A program made the position numbers and the translations under genes. Below the pieces are notes generated by a model. The model made no database searches. It was not told the origin of the DNA and was given only the letters and a program-made list of their open reading frames with translations. 64,000 nt of DNA, from positions 744,001 to 808,000 of the forward strand of contig NZ_JAPEPB010000002.1 of the NCBI RefSeq assembly GCF_026340565.1. The letters are read 5' to 3'. This document shows positions 1-8,519 of the stretch, one piece after another. How positions within the stretch are numbered: position 1 is the stretch's first letter; every line of letters begins with the position of its first letter. The DNA is from Kitasatospora sp. NBC_01287 (lineage in GTDB: Bacteria; Actinomycetota; Actinomycetes; Streptomycetales; Streptomycetaceae).

Positions 1-43
1 CGGGCTGGTAGACCTGGTCGCCCATCAACGCTTCTTCCGACAT
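1..43 (-). CDS. N-terminal end of a small protein, DUF5709-like (partial)
   Basis: Fourteen codons from an ATG at 43 run off the left edge (reads MSEEALMGDQVYQP). A strong GAGGAGG ribosome binding site lies just upstream on the minus strand. The acidic start followed by a DxVYQP motif resembles small Streptomyces DUF5709 proteins, whose function is unknown. The assignment rests on very few residues and is an inference. Confidence 0.4.
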   Translation of the reverse strand, partial: MSEEALMGDQVYQP

Positions 44-150
44 CCCATCCTCCTCGCCGGACGCGGCCCCGCACAGACTCCACACGCCCAGCCTGGACCC
101 CCGTCCAGCGGATCGCAGCCCGAGCGCCCCTCCGGGCCGCGATCCACGCC

Positions 151-234
151 CGACAGCTCACGGCCGGCAGCTCACGGTCAGCAGCCACCGGCCAGCAGCT
201 ACCGGCCAGCAGCTATCGGTCAGCAGCCGGGACC
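151..234. repeat. 14-bp tandem repeat, six degenerate copies
   Basis: Six consecutive 14-bp units (151, 165, 179, 193, 207, 221) follow the pattern CAGCAGCTACCGGC with 1-4 changes each. They lie in intergenic DNA upstream of the LuxR-type gene. No function can be assigned. Confidence 0.75.
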
Positions 235-426
235 AGGACGCCGCGTGCCGAGGTTGAGAACCAGCCAAAAGGACCGACGACCACCGGGGCGGAACTGACG
301 GACGGTCAGCAGTGGTGAAGGAGTGAGAAGAACGGCCGGATGACGCCCCCGGAGGGCGTTCCCCGCAATACCACGGGAAGGCCGAAAACGGATCAAGCCG
401 ACCTTGACGCCACTGGGCGATCGGGC

Positions 427-464
427 CATCCTCTTTCGGAGGATGCTCTCCGTTTTGCGGAGAG
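427..464 (+). promoter_or_regulatory. Two adjacent stem-loops in the LuxR-gene leader
   Basis: CATCCTC (427-433) pairs with GAGGATG (439-445) across a 5-nt loop. Directly abutting, CTCTCCG (446-452) pairs with CGGAGAG (458-464) across TTTTG. Both 7-bp stems are perfect. They lie about 60 nt before the ATG at 524, so they could be an RNA leader structure or a protein-binding site. They lack a T-tract, so a simple terminator is less likely. Confidence 0.5.
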
Positions 465-523
465 AAGCGCTCCACCGGTACACCTCACCGTCACATTCGC
501 CGCGGATCAGCGGAAGGCCGTTC

Positions 524-877
524 ATGCGCCCGGAGAATGCCGAATCGGACACCGAGAACCGCTGCGTGTGCAGCGCCGGCAGACTCAGGGGGCGGGCGGT
601 CGCGCCCACCCTGACCGCACTGGCGCGGCTGTCGGAGCGCGAGCGGGAGGTGCTGCTGCTGATCGCCTCGGCCTACAGCGACGCGGAGATCGCCACCCGG
701 CTCTTCATCAGCCACCGCACCGTCCGCGCGCACGTCAGCGCCATCTTCGACAAGCTCGCGCTGGGCAGCCGGGTCGAGGCGGCGGTGGTCGGCACCTACG
801 GGCTGCTGGGCTGCGCCCATGCCACCGAGGCGCTGCGGCCGGACGGCGCCGGACTGCCCGTCCTCGACCTCGTCTGA
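524..877 (+). CDS. Short LuxR-type helix-turn-helix regulator
   Basis: A 117-residue protein. Its C-terminal half is a GerE/LuxR DNA-binding domain: LSEREREVLLLIA begins the scaffold and IATRLFISHRTVRAHVSAIF holds the recognition helix. There is no receiver, PAS or LAL ATPase domain, so it is close to a DNA-binding domain alone. ATG 524 is chosen because GGAAGG lies 7 nt upstream; an in-frame ATG at 404 lacks such a site. It is the first gene of the polyketide locus, reads toward it and is separated from it by a terminator, so pathway-specific regulation is plausible but inferred. Confidence 0.8.
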   Translation: MRPENAESDTENRCVCSAGRLRGRAVAPTLTALARLSEREREVLLLIASAYSDAEIATRLFISHRTVRAHVSAIFDKLALGSRVEAAVVGTYGLLGCAHATEALRPDGAGLPVLDLV

Positions 878-1304
878 GCGCCGGCCCCGGGCACGACGGG
901 GCAACGGTCGGGCAGGACTGTCAGAAGTGACGATGACGACTCTCTGACATAGCCATGACGATAGAGGCAGTGAAACCCGGCCGGGCGCCCGGACGGGTGG
1001 CACTGCCTTTTTCCCTGCCCGCTCCGTCTCCTCCCTGCCTTTCCGCGCTCCCTTATCCGCTTTCCCGGGCCTGCCGCCCGCCTGTTCCCGGCAACCGTCG
1101 GCGGCATTGTGCCGCCCCCGGATCGCGGCTGCCCGAATTCCGACCGGCACCGATTCCGACCGGCAATGATTCCGGCTGCCCGGATCCAGGCCGCCGCCCG
1201 GATTCGCCTCTCGAATCCGCCTCTCGAATTCGAGCGCCATCGCGCTTCCACGGCAGCACGACAGCACAGCAGCGCGGCCAATTCCTGACGACCTTGGGTG
1301 ACCC
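878..1304. other. Intergenic region: terminator plus repeats before the PKS genes
   Basis: After the terminator at 965-1012 the region is non-coding. It contains two 16-bp direct copies of an ATTCCGACCGGCA-type unit (1137-1152, 1153-1168) with a third partial copy, and a repeated GCCTCTCGAAT segment near 1205-1235. The promoter of the acyltransferase operon should lie here; no clear -10/-35 was recognised. Confidence 0.5.
965..1012 (+). terminator. Rho-independent terminator after the LuxR-type gene
   Basis: AGGCAGTG (965-972) pairs with CACTGCCT (1001-1008), with an inner ACCCG/CGGGT stem (975-979, 994-998), and runs into TTTTT (1008-1012). A T-tract of this kind is uncommon in such GC-rich DNA and makes the call solid. 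Confidence 0.8.
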
Positions 1305-2447
1305 ATGCGCACACTGCTCCTCTTCGACGGTCTGGGCGGCTCCTGCGCCGACCTGATCACGGACCTGCGCGAGCGCTACCGGCAACCGGAGAACCGCGCC
1401 TTCTTCAGCGCGGTCTGCGAGGCGGTGGAGTGCGCGCTCGACCACGTCGGCGGCGAGACCTACCGCCGGCTGCTGCCCGCCGGGCTGCCGCTGCGGTCCT
1501 GGCTGCGGGCACCGGCCGCACCACCGGTGGCTCCGAGCGACTCGATCAGCGCGGGTGTCTGCACCCACGCGCTCCAGCTCTGCCAGCTGCAGCCGACCGG
1601 CCGGCAGGCCGTGCCGGGCGCGACGGCGGTGGGTGCGCTCGGCCTGAGCCTGGGCCTGCAGGCCGCGATCGTCGCGGGGCTCGACGCCCGCCGACCCGGC
1701 ACCTTCCTCGACCTGTGCGGCCGCTCCATGCGGCTGGTCGTGCTCGCCCTGGTCCGGGGCCACCAGCTGACGGCAGCGGACACCGTGGACCCGGCGCTGG
1801 TCGGCCGGTACGCGCGCGGCCGGCCCGGCGCCCAGCCGCCCGCGCCGATGGCCTCGGTGACCGGCGTCGGCCACCGGGCCCTGGCGGAGGCGGTGGCGCG
1901 CCACAACACCCGCCACAACACCCGCCGCCCCGCCCCGGCGACCGCCGGGCGCGCCGTCGAGGTGGGGCTGGTCGCCTCGCCGCGCACCCAACTGCTGAGC
2001 GGGCACACCGAGGACCTGCTGGACTTCCACTTCGCCCACCAGCGGCTGCTCGACGGGCCCGGCGCGGGGTGGAGCTTCCTGCGCAACACGCTGCCGTTCC
2101 ACAGCGCCCGGCTGGCGCCGGCGGTGCGCTGGGACGCGCGCGACCGCGGCTTCCTCGGCGCCGGACCGAGCGGCGCCCAGCTGCGGTTCCCGGTCTACGC
2201 CACCGACGCCCCGCGCGACCTGCGGGAATCGCCCGATCTGAGCGCCGAGTTCGTCAACCTCATGCTGGTGCGCCCGGTGGACTGGCCGGCCACCGTGGCG
2301 CACGTGATGGACGCGAGCGCGCCCGAGCGCGCCATCGACTTCGGCCCGGGCCCGGCCGCGCGGATGTTCACCCGGGACTGCCTGCGCCCCGGCGGCCGCC
2401 GGCTGCGCTTCGACTCCGGCCCACGGGCCTCGTTGCAGGGAGGGTGA
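1305..2447 (+). CDS. Acyltransferase resembling starter-unit ACP transacylase (SAT) domains
   Basis: A 380-residue stand-alone protein with an acyltransferase fold. The nucleophile motif is GLSLG (Ser115), and a PFHS motif supplies His266 of the expected Ser-His dyad. The N-terminus (LLFDGLGGS) resembles the glycine-rich first strand of FabD/SAT proteins. It differs clearly from the second acyltransferase next door and is longer than FabD (~310). Family knowledge suggests it loads an acyl starter onto an ACP, but the substrate cannot be read from sequence. It is followed after 3 nt by the malonyl-type AT gene, whose ribosome binding site lies inside it, so the two are translationally coupled. 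A proofreading acyl hydrolase is an alternative. Confidence 0.65.
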   Translation: MRTLLLFDGLGGSCADLITDLRERYRQPENRAFFSAVCEAVECALDHVGGETYRRLLPAGLPLRSWLRAPAAPPVAPSDSISAGVCTHALQLCQLQPTGRQAVPGATAVGALGLSLGLQAAIVAGLDARRPGTFLDLCGRSMRLVVLALVRGHQLTAADTVDPALVGRYARGRPGAQPPAPMASVTGVGHRALAEAVARHNTRHNTRRPAPATAGRAVEVGLVASPRTQLLSGHTEDLLDFHFAHQRLLDGPGAGWSFLRNTLPFHSARLAPAVRWDARDRGFLGAGPSGAQLRFPVYATDAPRDLRESPDLSAEFVNLMLVRPVDWPATVAHVMDASAPERAIDFGPGPAARMFTRDCLRPGGRRLRFDSGPRASLQGG

Positions 2448-2450
2448 CCG

Positions 2451-3287
2451 ATGCACTGCCTACTGTTCCCCGGGCAAGGCGTCCAGCGCCGCGGTATGGG
2501 CGCGGGACTGTTCGAGGAGTACCCCGAGCTCACCGCGGCGGCGAGCGAGGCGCTCGGCGAGCCGATCGACGAGCTCTGCCTGCGCGACGAGCGGCGGCGG
2601 CTGCGGGACACCCGCTACGCCCAGCCTGCCATCTTCTTCGTCAACGCCCTGCTCGGCCTCAGGGCGCTGGCGGCCGACCCGGACGCCTACGCCTACCTCG
2701 CCGGGCACAGCCTGGGCGAGTACAACGCGCTGGTGCTGGGCGGCTGGCTGGACCTGCGGCAGGCCCTGACGCTGGTCGTGCGGCGCGCCGAGCTGATGGC
2801 GCAGGTGACCGGCGGTGGCATGGCCGCGGTGCTCGGCGTGCCGGGCGTGCTGGTCGAACGCGCCCTGCGGGAGACCCAGCTGTCCAAGGTCTACATCGCC
2901 AACCGGAACGCCGACACGCAGACCACCATCGCCGGTGACAGCGCCGAACTCCAGGCCGCCGCCCGGGCGATGGCGGCGCTGCCCGGCGCCCGGGTGGTCC
3001 GGATCAACGTCAGCGGGCCCTTCCACACGCCGCTGATGGAGCCGGTCCAGGCCGCGCTCGCCGAACTGCTGCGCGACTGCGCCTTCAGCACCGGTCGGCT
3101 GCCGGTGGTGTCGAGCGTCACCGGCGAACCCTTCGCGGCCGCGCACGCGGTCGAGCTGCTCAGCCGGCAGGTCTCGGCCCCGGTGGAGTGGACCCGCGCC
3201 GTGCGCACCCTGCGTGCGGCGGGGGTCTCGCACTTCGACGAGGTCAACGGCCGGACCCTGACGTCCCTCACGGAAGGAATCCGTTGA
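2451..3287 (+). CDS. Discrete malonyl-type trans-acyltransferase
   Basis: 278 residues, FabD-like: FPGQG at the N-terminus, GHSLGEYNAL around Ser87, a conserved RRAELM arginine segment and GPFHTP with His192. A GxFH-type motif with Phe before the catalytic His is the malonyl-type signature (methylmalonyl ATs have YASH). The EYNAL sequence after the nucleophile is common in trans-acting ATs of trans-AT polyketide synthases. It probably loads malonyl units onto the neighbouring PKS, which has no AT of its own. It overlaps the PKS start by 4 nt if the TTG at 3284 is used. Confidence 0.85.
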   Translation: MHCLLFPGQGVQRRGMGAGLFEEYPELTAAASEALGEPIDELCLRDERRRLRDTRYAQPAIFFVNALLGLRALAADPDAYAYLAGHSLGEYNALVLGGWLDLRQALTLVVRRAELMAQVTGGGMAAVLGVPGVLVERALRETQLSKVYIANRNADTQTTIAGDSAELQAAARAMAALPGARVVRINVSGPFHTPLMEPVQAALAELLRDCAFSTGRLPVVSSVTGEPFAAAHAVELLSRQVSAPVEWTRAVRTLRAAGVSHFDEVNGRTLTSLTEGIR

Positions 3288-6200
3288 GCCCCATGAGCCC
3301 TGTCAGCCCTGTCAGCCCTGACACCAGCGCCCCGAACACCGGCGGCCCGAACACCGGCGCCCCGAACACGGACCTCGCCATCGTCGGCATCGGCATCGAA
3401 CTACCCGGCGCCCACGACATCGAGGCGTACTGGCGGATCATCAGCTCCGGCACCAGCCTCACCCGGCCCTTCCCCGCCGACCGGGGCCAGCTGCTGACCG
3501 AGTACGTCCGCTACCTGCGGGCGACCACCGTCGAACCGGTCGCCGACACCGGGGTCGACTACTACGACGGCTGCTACCTGGACGAGGTGGACGGCTTCGA
3601 CCACGCCGTCTTCGGGATGAACCCCAAGCAGGCCGCCACCACCGACCCGCACCAGCGGCTGGCCCTGCGCACCATGTACCGCGCCATGGAGGACGCGGGC
3701 CACACCGGCGACCGGGTGCGCGGCAGCCGCACCGGCGTCTTCGTCGGCTTCGCCACCAACCCCGGCTCCACCTACCTGGACTACATCTGCCGGACCGACC
3801 CGGCGCTGGCCCAGCTCGCGCTGACCGGCAACATCCCGACCATGATGGCCAACCGGCTCTCCCACGTGCTCGACCTGCGCGGCCCCAGCCTGGTGGTCGA
3901 CACCGCCTGCTCCGCCTCGCTGGTCGCCGTCCACCAGGCCAAGAACGCGCTGCGCGCGGGCGACTGCGACCTCGCCGTGGTCGGCGGGGCCCGGATCGTC
4001 TTCGCGCCCGTGCGGCACCCGCACACCAGGATCGGCATCGAGGCGGCGGACGGGATCACCCGCACCTTCGACGAGTCCGCCGACGGCACCGGCTTCGGCG
4101 AGGGCGCGGGCGCGGTGGTGCTCAAGCGGCTGGCCGACGCGATCGCCGACGGCGACCGGATCCACGCCGTGCTCAAGGGCACGGCGGTCAACCACGACGG
4201 CCGCACCGAGGGGATCACCAACCCCGACTCCGACTCCCAGGCCGAACTCCTGCTGGCCGCCTGGCGTGACGCGGGCGTCGAGGGGCGCAGCATCGGCTAC
4301 CTGGAGGCGCACGGCACCGCCACCAGCGTCGGCGACCCGGTCGAGTACGAGGGCCTGCGCCGCGCCTTCGCCCGGCAGACCGCCGACCTGGGGTTCTGCG
4401 CGGTGGGCGCGGTCAAGGCCAACATCGGCCACCTCTTCGAGAGTTCCGGCGTGGTGGGGCTGATCAAGGCCGCGCTCACGCTCAAGTACCGCACCATCCC
4501 GCCACTGGCCAACTTCAAGGTCGCCAACCCGAGCATCGACTTCGCGGCCGGGCCGCTCTACGTGCCCACCGCCGCCGAACCCTGGACCGCCGAGGACGGG
4601 CCGCGGCGCAGCGGCGTCAGCGCGTTCGGCCTGGGCGGCACCAACGCCCATGCGGTGCTGGAGGAGTACACGGCCCCGCCGGCGCCGCCCGCCGCGCCCG
4701 GGCCGCGGCTCTTCGCGCTCAGCGCGGCGACCCCGGCCTCGCTGGAGCAGTTGGTCCGGCGCTACCTCGCGCTGATCGACCGCGGCGGGCTGGGCGGCGT
4801 CGAGTTCGCCGACGTCTGCCACACCGCCCGGGTGTCGCGCGCCGCGCACCGGCACCGGCTGGCGGTGATCGCCGGTGACCTGGCCCAACTGCGCGCCGGG
4901 CTCGCCCAGGGCACCGCCGGCACGCTGACCGACCTGACGACCGACCCGACCGACCCGACCGACCCGACCGCCCTCGACGATCCCCACTCCCCGCACGCCG
5001 CCGCCACCACCGCCGCCACTGCCTGGCTGGCCGGCGGCACGCTCGCGCCGCTGCCCGAGCCGGACGGCCGGCTGCCGCGGATCGTGGACCTGCCCGGCTA
5101 CGTGTACGACGACGCCACCGGCTGGATCGCCTTCCCGGACGACTGGCGCGAGCGGCTCGCCATCGCGCCCGAGGAGCGGCACCCGGCCACCCACAGCGTG
5201 GAGTTCCGCCCGGCCCCCGCGCCCGGCGCCCCGCAGGCGCCGGTGCGCGTCCTCGCCCTGGTCGGCCCCGAGGGCCCGGGCGGCGACGCGCGGGCCGCCC
5301 TCACCGCGGCCGCGGGCGGGCACGAGCTGCGGGTGCTGCGGCTGGCCGAGCCGGGCTCGCCGCAGGCCGAGGAGCCCGACCGGTTCACCCTGGACCCGGC
5401 CTCGCTGGACCGGATCGCCGAGCTGGTGCTGGACCACGACTACACCCACGTGGTGCACGCGCTCGCCTTCGAGCGCGGCCCGGCCGCCTCCGTCGACGAG
5501 CTCGACCGCCGGGTGCGGACCAACCTGCGCAGCCTCTTCCTGCTCGCCAAGTCCCTGATGACGCACGGGGTGAAGACCACCCTCGCGGTGCTCAGCCGCC
5601 AGGCCGTGCCCGCCGAGCAGGGCGAGGTCTGCGCGGTGGAGAACGCCTCGCTGGTGGGCCTGGCCAAGGCGGTCACCCGCGAGTACCCGTACCTGAGCAC
5701 CCTGGTGGTCGACGTCGACGACGCGGTGCCGGCCGAAGCGCTGGGCGCCCGGCTGCTCGCCCCGGAGCCGGGCGTCTTCGTGCTGCGCGGCGAGCGCGAA
5801 CTGCGCGAGTTCTTCGCCGAGTTGCCCGAGGTGCCGGCCGATGGACCCGCCGAGTACCTGCGGCCCGGCGGCGTCTACCTCATCACCGGCGGCACCGGGG
5901 CGCTCGGCCTGGCGGTGGCCCGCTGGTTCGCCGAACGGCAGTCCGGGCTGACCCTGGTGCTGCTCAGCCGCTCCGGCCTGCCGCCGCGCGAGCAGTGGCC
6001 CGCCGTGGTCGCCGCCGGCCCCGAACACCCGATGGCCGAGCGGGTCCTGGCCGTCCAGGAGCTGGCGGAGCTGGGCGCCACCGTCGAGGTGCGCGCCACC
6101 GACGCGGGCGACCCGGCCGCGCTGGCCGCCGCCGCCACCGAACTGCTGGACCGGTACGGGCGGATCGACGGCATCGTGCACGCGGCCGGCCTGCCCGGCG

Positions 6201-7111
6201 GCAGCACCCTGATCTTCCGCGAGCCGGACGACTTCGACGCGGTCCTGCGGCCCAAGATGCACGGCGCCTTCGTGCTCGACCAGGCGACCCGGGACAACCG
6301 CCCCGACTTCGTCGTGCACTTCTCCTCGGTCGCCGCCGTCTTCCCCGCCCCCGGGCAGGGCGACTACGCGGCCGCCAACTACTACCTGGACGCGCTGGCC
6401 GCGGCCAACGCCGACCGGCGCTGCCACGTGCTGGCCGTCGACTGGGTGGCCTGGCGGGAGATCGGCATGGCGGTGACGTACGGCAGCAACGGCGACACCA
6501 CCTTCAAGAGCCTGCCCACCGCGACCGCCCTGTCGATCATGGACGCCGGGCTCAGGTCCCGCACCAGCCGGATCTTCGCCGGCGAGGCCCACTACGGCGG
6601 CGAACTGATCCACCTGCTCGACTCCTTCGACGTCGCCCTCGCTCCCGAGGTCGGGGCCAAGGTGACGGCCGCGGTCGCCGCCGCCGAGGGCCGGCTGCGC
6701 CAGGCCGCCGACCGGATCAGGAGCGCGGTGGCCGCCGTCACCGTCGAGCTCACCGGCCGGCCGGAGGGCGACTACACCCCGGTGGAGCGCACCATCGCCC
6801 GCTGCATGGCCCAGGCCTTCGGCTACGCCGCGCTGGACCTGGAGGACGACTTCTTCGACCTCGGCGGCGACTCGATCATGGCCGCCTCGGTGGCGGGCAC
6901 CATCTCGGCCTGCCTGGGCGTCCGGTTCGACGTGGCCGACCTGCTGGCCGACCGGACGATCTCGGAGATCGCCTACCACCTCGAATCCTCCGGCGAGCTG
7001 CCCTTCGACGCCGACACCGACATCGACGCCTACACCGACACAACCGCCTGCACGAACACCCACACGAACACCCACACGAACACCGACTCCGACGCCAACT
7101 CCGACGCCTAG
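3284..7111 (+). CDS. Single-module trans-AT polyketide synthase (KS-KR-ACP)
   Basis: About 1275 residues. A ketosynthase covers roughly residues 25-450, with Cys209 in DTACSAS, His343 in EAHGTA and His383 in NIGHL. No AT follows. A linker ends in a GYVYDDATGWI segment, then come the KR structural subdomain and catalytic KR (GGTGALGL NADPH site, Ser1015, Tyr1028, Asn1032). An ACP follows with GGDS at Ser1197. There is no DH, ER or thioesterase. The C-terminus ends in a low-complexity Thr/Asn/His/Asp tail. TTG 3284 sits 6 nt after GGAAGG and overlaps the previous stop; ATG 3293 is the alternative. The enzyme probably performs one condensation and ketoreduction, or works iteratively, using acyl groups from the two upstream ATs. 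Confidence 0.9.
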   Translation: MSPMSPVSPVSPDTSAPNTGGPNTGAPNTDLAIVGIGIELPGAHDIEAYWRIISSGTSLTRPFPADRGQLLTEYVRYLRATTVEPVADTGVDYYDGCYLDEVDGFDHAVFGMNPKQAATTDPHQRLALRTMYRAMEDAGHTGDRVRGSRTGVFVGFATNPGSTYLDYICRTDPALAQLALTGNIPTMMANRLSHVLDLRGPSLVVDTACSASLVAVHQAKNALRAGDCDLAVVGGARIVFAPVRHPHTRIGIEAADGITRTFDESADGTGFGEGAGAVVLKRLADAIADGDRIHAVLKGTAVNHDGRTEGITNPDSDSQAELLLAAWRDAGVEGRSIGYLEAHGTATSVGDPVEYEGLRRAFARQTADLGFCAVGAVKANIGHLFESSGVVGLIKAALTLKYRTIPPLANFKVANPSIDFAAGPLYVPTAAEPWTAEDGPRRSGVSAFGLGGTNAHAVLEEYTAPPAPPAAPGPRLFALSAATPASLEQLVRRYLALIDRGGLGGVEFADVCHTARVSRAAHRHRLAVIAGDLAQLRAGLAQGTAGTLTDLTTDPTDPTDPTALDDPHSPHAAATTAATAWLAGGTLAPLPEPDGRLPRIVDLPGYVYDDATGWIAFPDDWRERLAIAPEERHPATHSVEFRPAPAPGAPQAPVRVLALVGPEGPGGDARAALTAAAGGHELRVLRLAEPGSPQAEEPDRFTLDPASLDRIAELVLDHDYTHVVHALAFERGPAASVDELDRRVRTNLRSLFLLAKSLMTHGVKTTLAVLSRQAVPAEQGEVCAVENASLVGLAKAVTREYPYLSTLVVDVDDAVPAEALGARLLAPEPGVFVLRGERELREFFAELPEVPADGPAEYLRPGGVYLITGGTGALGLAVARWFAERQSGLTLVLLSRSGLPPREQWPAVVAAGPEHPMAERVLAVQELAELGATVEVRATDAGDPAALAAAATELLDRYGRIDGIVHAAGLPGGSTLIFREPDDFDAVLRPKMHGAFVLDQATRDNRPDFVVHFSSVAAVFPAPGQGDYAAANYYLDALAAANADRRCHVLAVDWVAWREIGMAVTYGSNGDTTFKSLPTATALSIMDAGLRSRTSRIFAGEAHYGGELIHLLDSFDVALAPEVGAKVTAAVAAAEGRLRQAADRIRSAVAAVTVELTGRPEGDYTPVERTIARCMAQAFGYAALDLEDDFFDLGGDSIMAASVAGTISACLGVRFDVADLLADRTISEIAYHLESSGELPFDADTDIDAYTDTTACTNTHTNTHTNTDSDANSDA

Positions 7112-7124
7112 CCAGGGACATCCC

Positions 7125-8519
7125 ATGACGGACCTGACCGAGGGCCCCGTGCTCTCCCGGATCGTCGGCTTCGCCCTGCCGCTGACCCTGGCCGACCTGC
7201 TGCAGCAGGGCTACCTGCTGGTCGACAGCATCATCGTGGGCCGCTACGTCGGCATCGACGGCCTCGCGGCCGTCGGTGCCGGCCAGCCGCTCTTCTACCT
7301 GATGAACGCCATGTTCATCGGCATCGGCACCGCCTTCACCATCCGACTGGCCCACCTCACGGGCGCCCGGGAGGGCACCGAGGTCCGCGCCGTCGCCCGC
7401 TCGCTCACCCTCTTCACCGTCGCCTGGAGCCTGGGCGCGATGCTGCTGACCGTGCTGCTCGCCCGCTTCGCCTTCGACCTGATCGGCATCCACGGCCAAC
7501 TGGTCCACCAGAGCCGCCAGTTCCTGGACACCCTGGCGCTCGGCTTCCCGGCGATCTTCGGCGGCGCGGCGGTCAGCGCGTTCCTGCGCGGCTTCGGCGC
7601 CTCGCGGGCGGCGATGTGGATCCAGGGCCTGGGCAGCGTGGTGAACGCCGCGCTGGCCTGGTTCTTCGTCGCCGGGCTCCACCTGGGCGTGGCGGGCGCG
7701 GCGCTGGCCACGGTCGCGGCCGCCACGCTGGCCCTGGCGGTCGGCGGGGTGCACCTGCGCCGCGCCTACCGGCTGGGCCCGCGCACGGGCGAACCCGCCG
7801 TGCGCAAGGAGCTGACCGAGGCGCTGCGGCTGGGCGCGCCACTGGCGATCCAGCACATCGGCCTGGCCCTGGGCATCATGGTGCTGGTCTGGATCATCGC
7901 GGGCTTCGGCCCGGTCTGCCTGGCCGCCTTCACCGTGGTGGGCCGGCTGGAGCTGTTCACCTCGCTGCTCTTCCTCGACCTCTCCGGCGGCCTGTGCGCG
8001 TTCGTCGCGCAGAACCTGGGCGCGGGCCGCGCCGAGCGCATCCGCGCCGGACTGCGGCAGGCCGTGCTGCTCACCGTCGGCCTCACCGTGCTGGTCTCGG
8101 CCCTGGTGCTGCTCGGCCGCACCCCGATCGCCGACCTGTTCACCGCCGATCGGCAGGCCCGGGCACTGACGGTGCGCTACCTCCTGATCACCTATCCCTT
8201 CTTCGCCTGCTACACCGTGATGGTGGTGGTCCACGGCTACCTCAACGGCGCCCGGCGCACCGCCGTCCCGCTGGTCTGCACCGTGCTCGCCTTCGGGCTG
8301 ACCCAGGTCCCCGCCGCCTACCTGCTGCACCGGCCGCTCGGGATCGACGGGGTGATGTGGGCGGTGGTGCTGGGCTGGAGCGTCGGGCTGGCCTACACGC
8401 TCTTCTCGGTGCGCCACCAACTGCGCCCGGTGCCGGCCGGCGCGGCGGTGGACGCGCCCGCTCCGGACCCGGCCCACCCCACGGAACAGGCCGAGGAGGC
8501 TGCCACATGGGCGACATGA
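7125..8519 (+). CDS. MATE-family efflux transporter
   Basis: 464 residues of alternating hydrophobic segments, about 12 membrane spans in two similar halves. The N-terminal half carries the MATE pattern of a first helix followed by LVDSIIVGRYVG and LAAVGAGQP. MATE proteins export small organic molecules using Na+ or H+ gradients. It begins 13 nt after the PKS stop and overlaps the next gene by 13 nt, so it belongs to the same operon and probably exports the product. The substrate is unknown. Confidence 0.88.
   Translation: MTDLTEGPVLSRIVGFALPLTLADLLQQGYLLVDSIIVGRYVGIDGLAAVGAGQPLFYLMNAMFIGIGTAFTIRLAHLTGAREGTEVRAVARSLTLFTVAWSLGAMLLTVLLARFAFDLIGIHGQLVHQSRQFLDTLALGFPAIFGGAAVSAFLRGFGASRAAMWIQGLGSVVNAALAWFFVAGLHLGVAGAALATVAAATLALAVGGVHLRRAYRLGPRTGEPAVRKELTEALRLGAPLAIQHIGLALGIMVLVWIIAGFGPVCLAAFTVVGRLELFTSLLFLDLSGGLCAFVAQNLGAGRAERIRAGLRQAVLLTVGLTVLVSALVLLGRTPIADLFTADRQARALTVRYLLITYPFFACYTVMVVVHGYLNGARRTAVPLVCTVLAFGLTQVPAAYLLHRPLGIDGVMWAVVLGWSVGLAYTLFSVRHQLRPVPAGAAVDAPAPDPAHPTEQAEEAATWAT

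Larger units (their letters stand above)
44..523. other. Intergenic region with repeats and paired hairpins
   Basis: No convincing gene is seen between the divergent small gene at the left edge and the LuxR-type gene. The stretch holds a 14-bp tandem repeat (151-234) and two adjacent perfect 7-bp stem-loops (427-464). It must contain the promoters of both flanking genes, but no clear -35/-10 pair was recognised. Confidence 0.5.

Noticed and set aside
491-1360. Long open frames antisense to the LuxR-type gene and across the following gap
   Set aside because: High GC keeps minus-strand frames open. They cross a T-tract terminator, have no ribosome binding site and show no domain pattern.
3401-7126. 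1241-codon open frame antisense to the PKS
   Set aside because: It mirrors the PKS codons, is extremely Gly/Val/Arg rich with no domain, and the plus frame has full KS, KR and ACP motifs.
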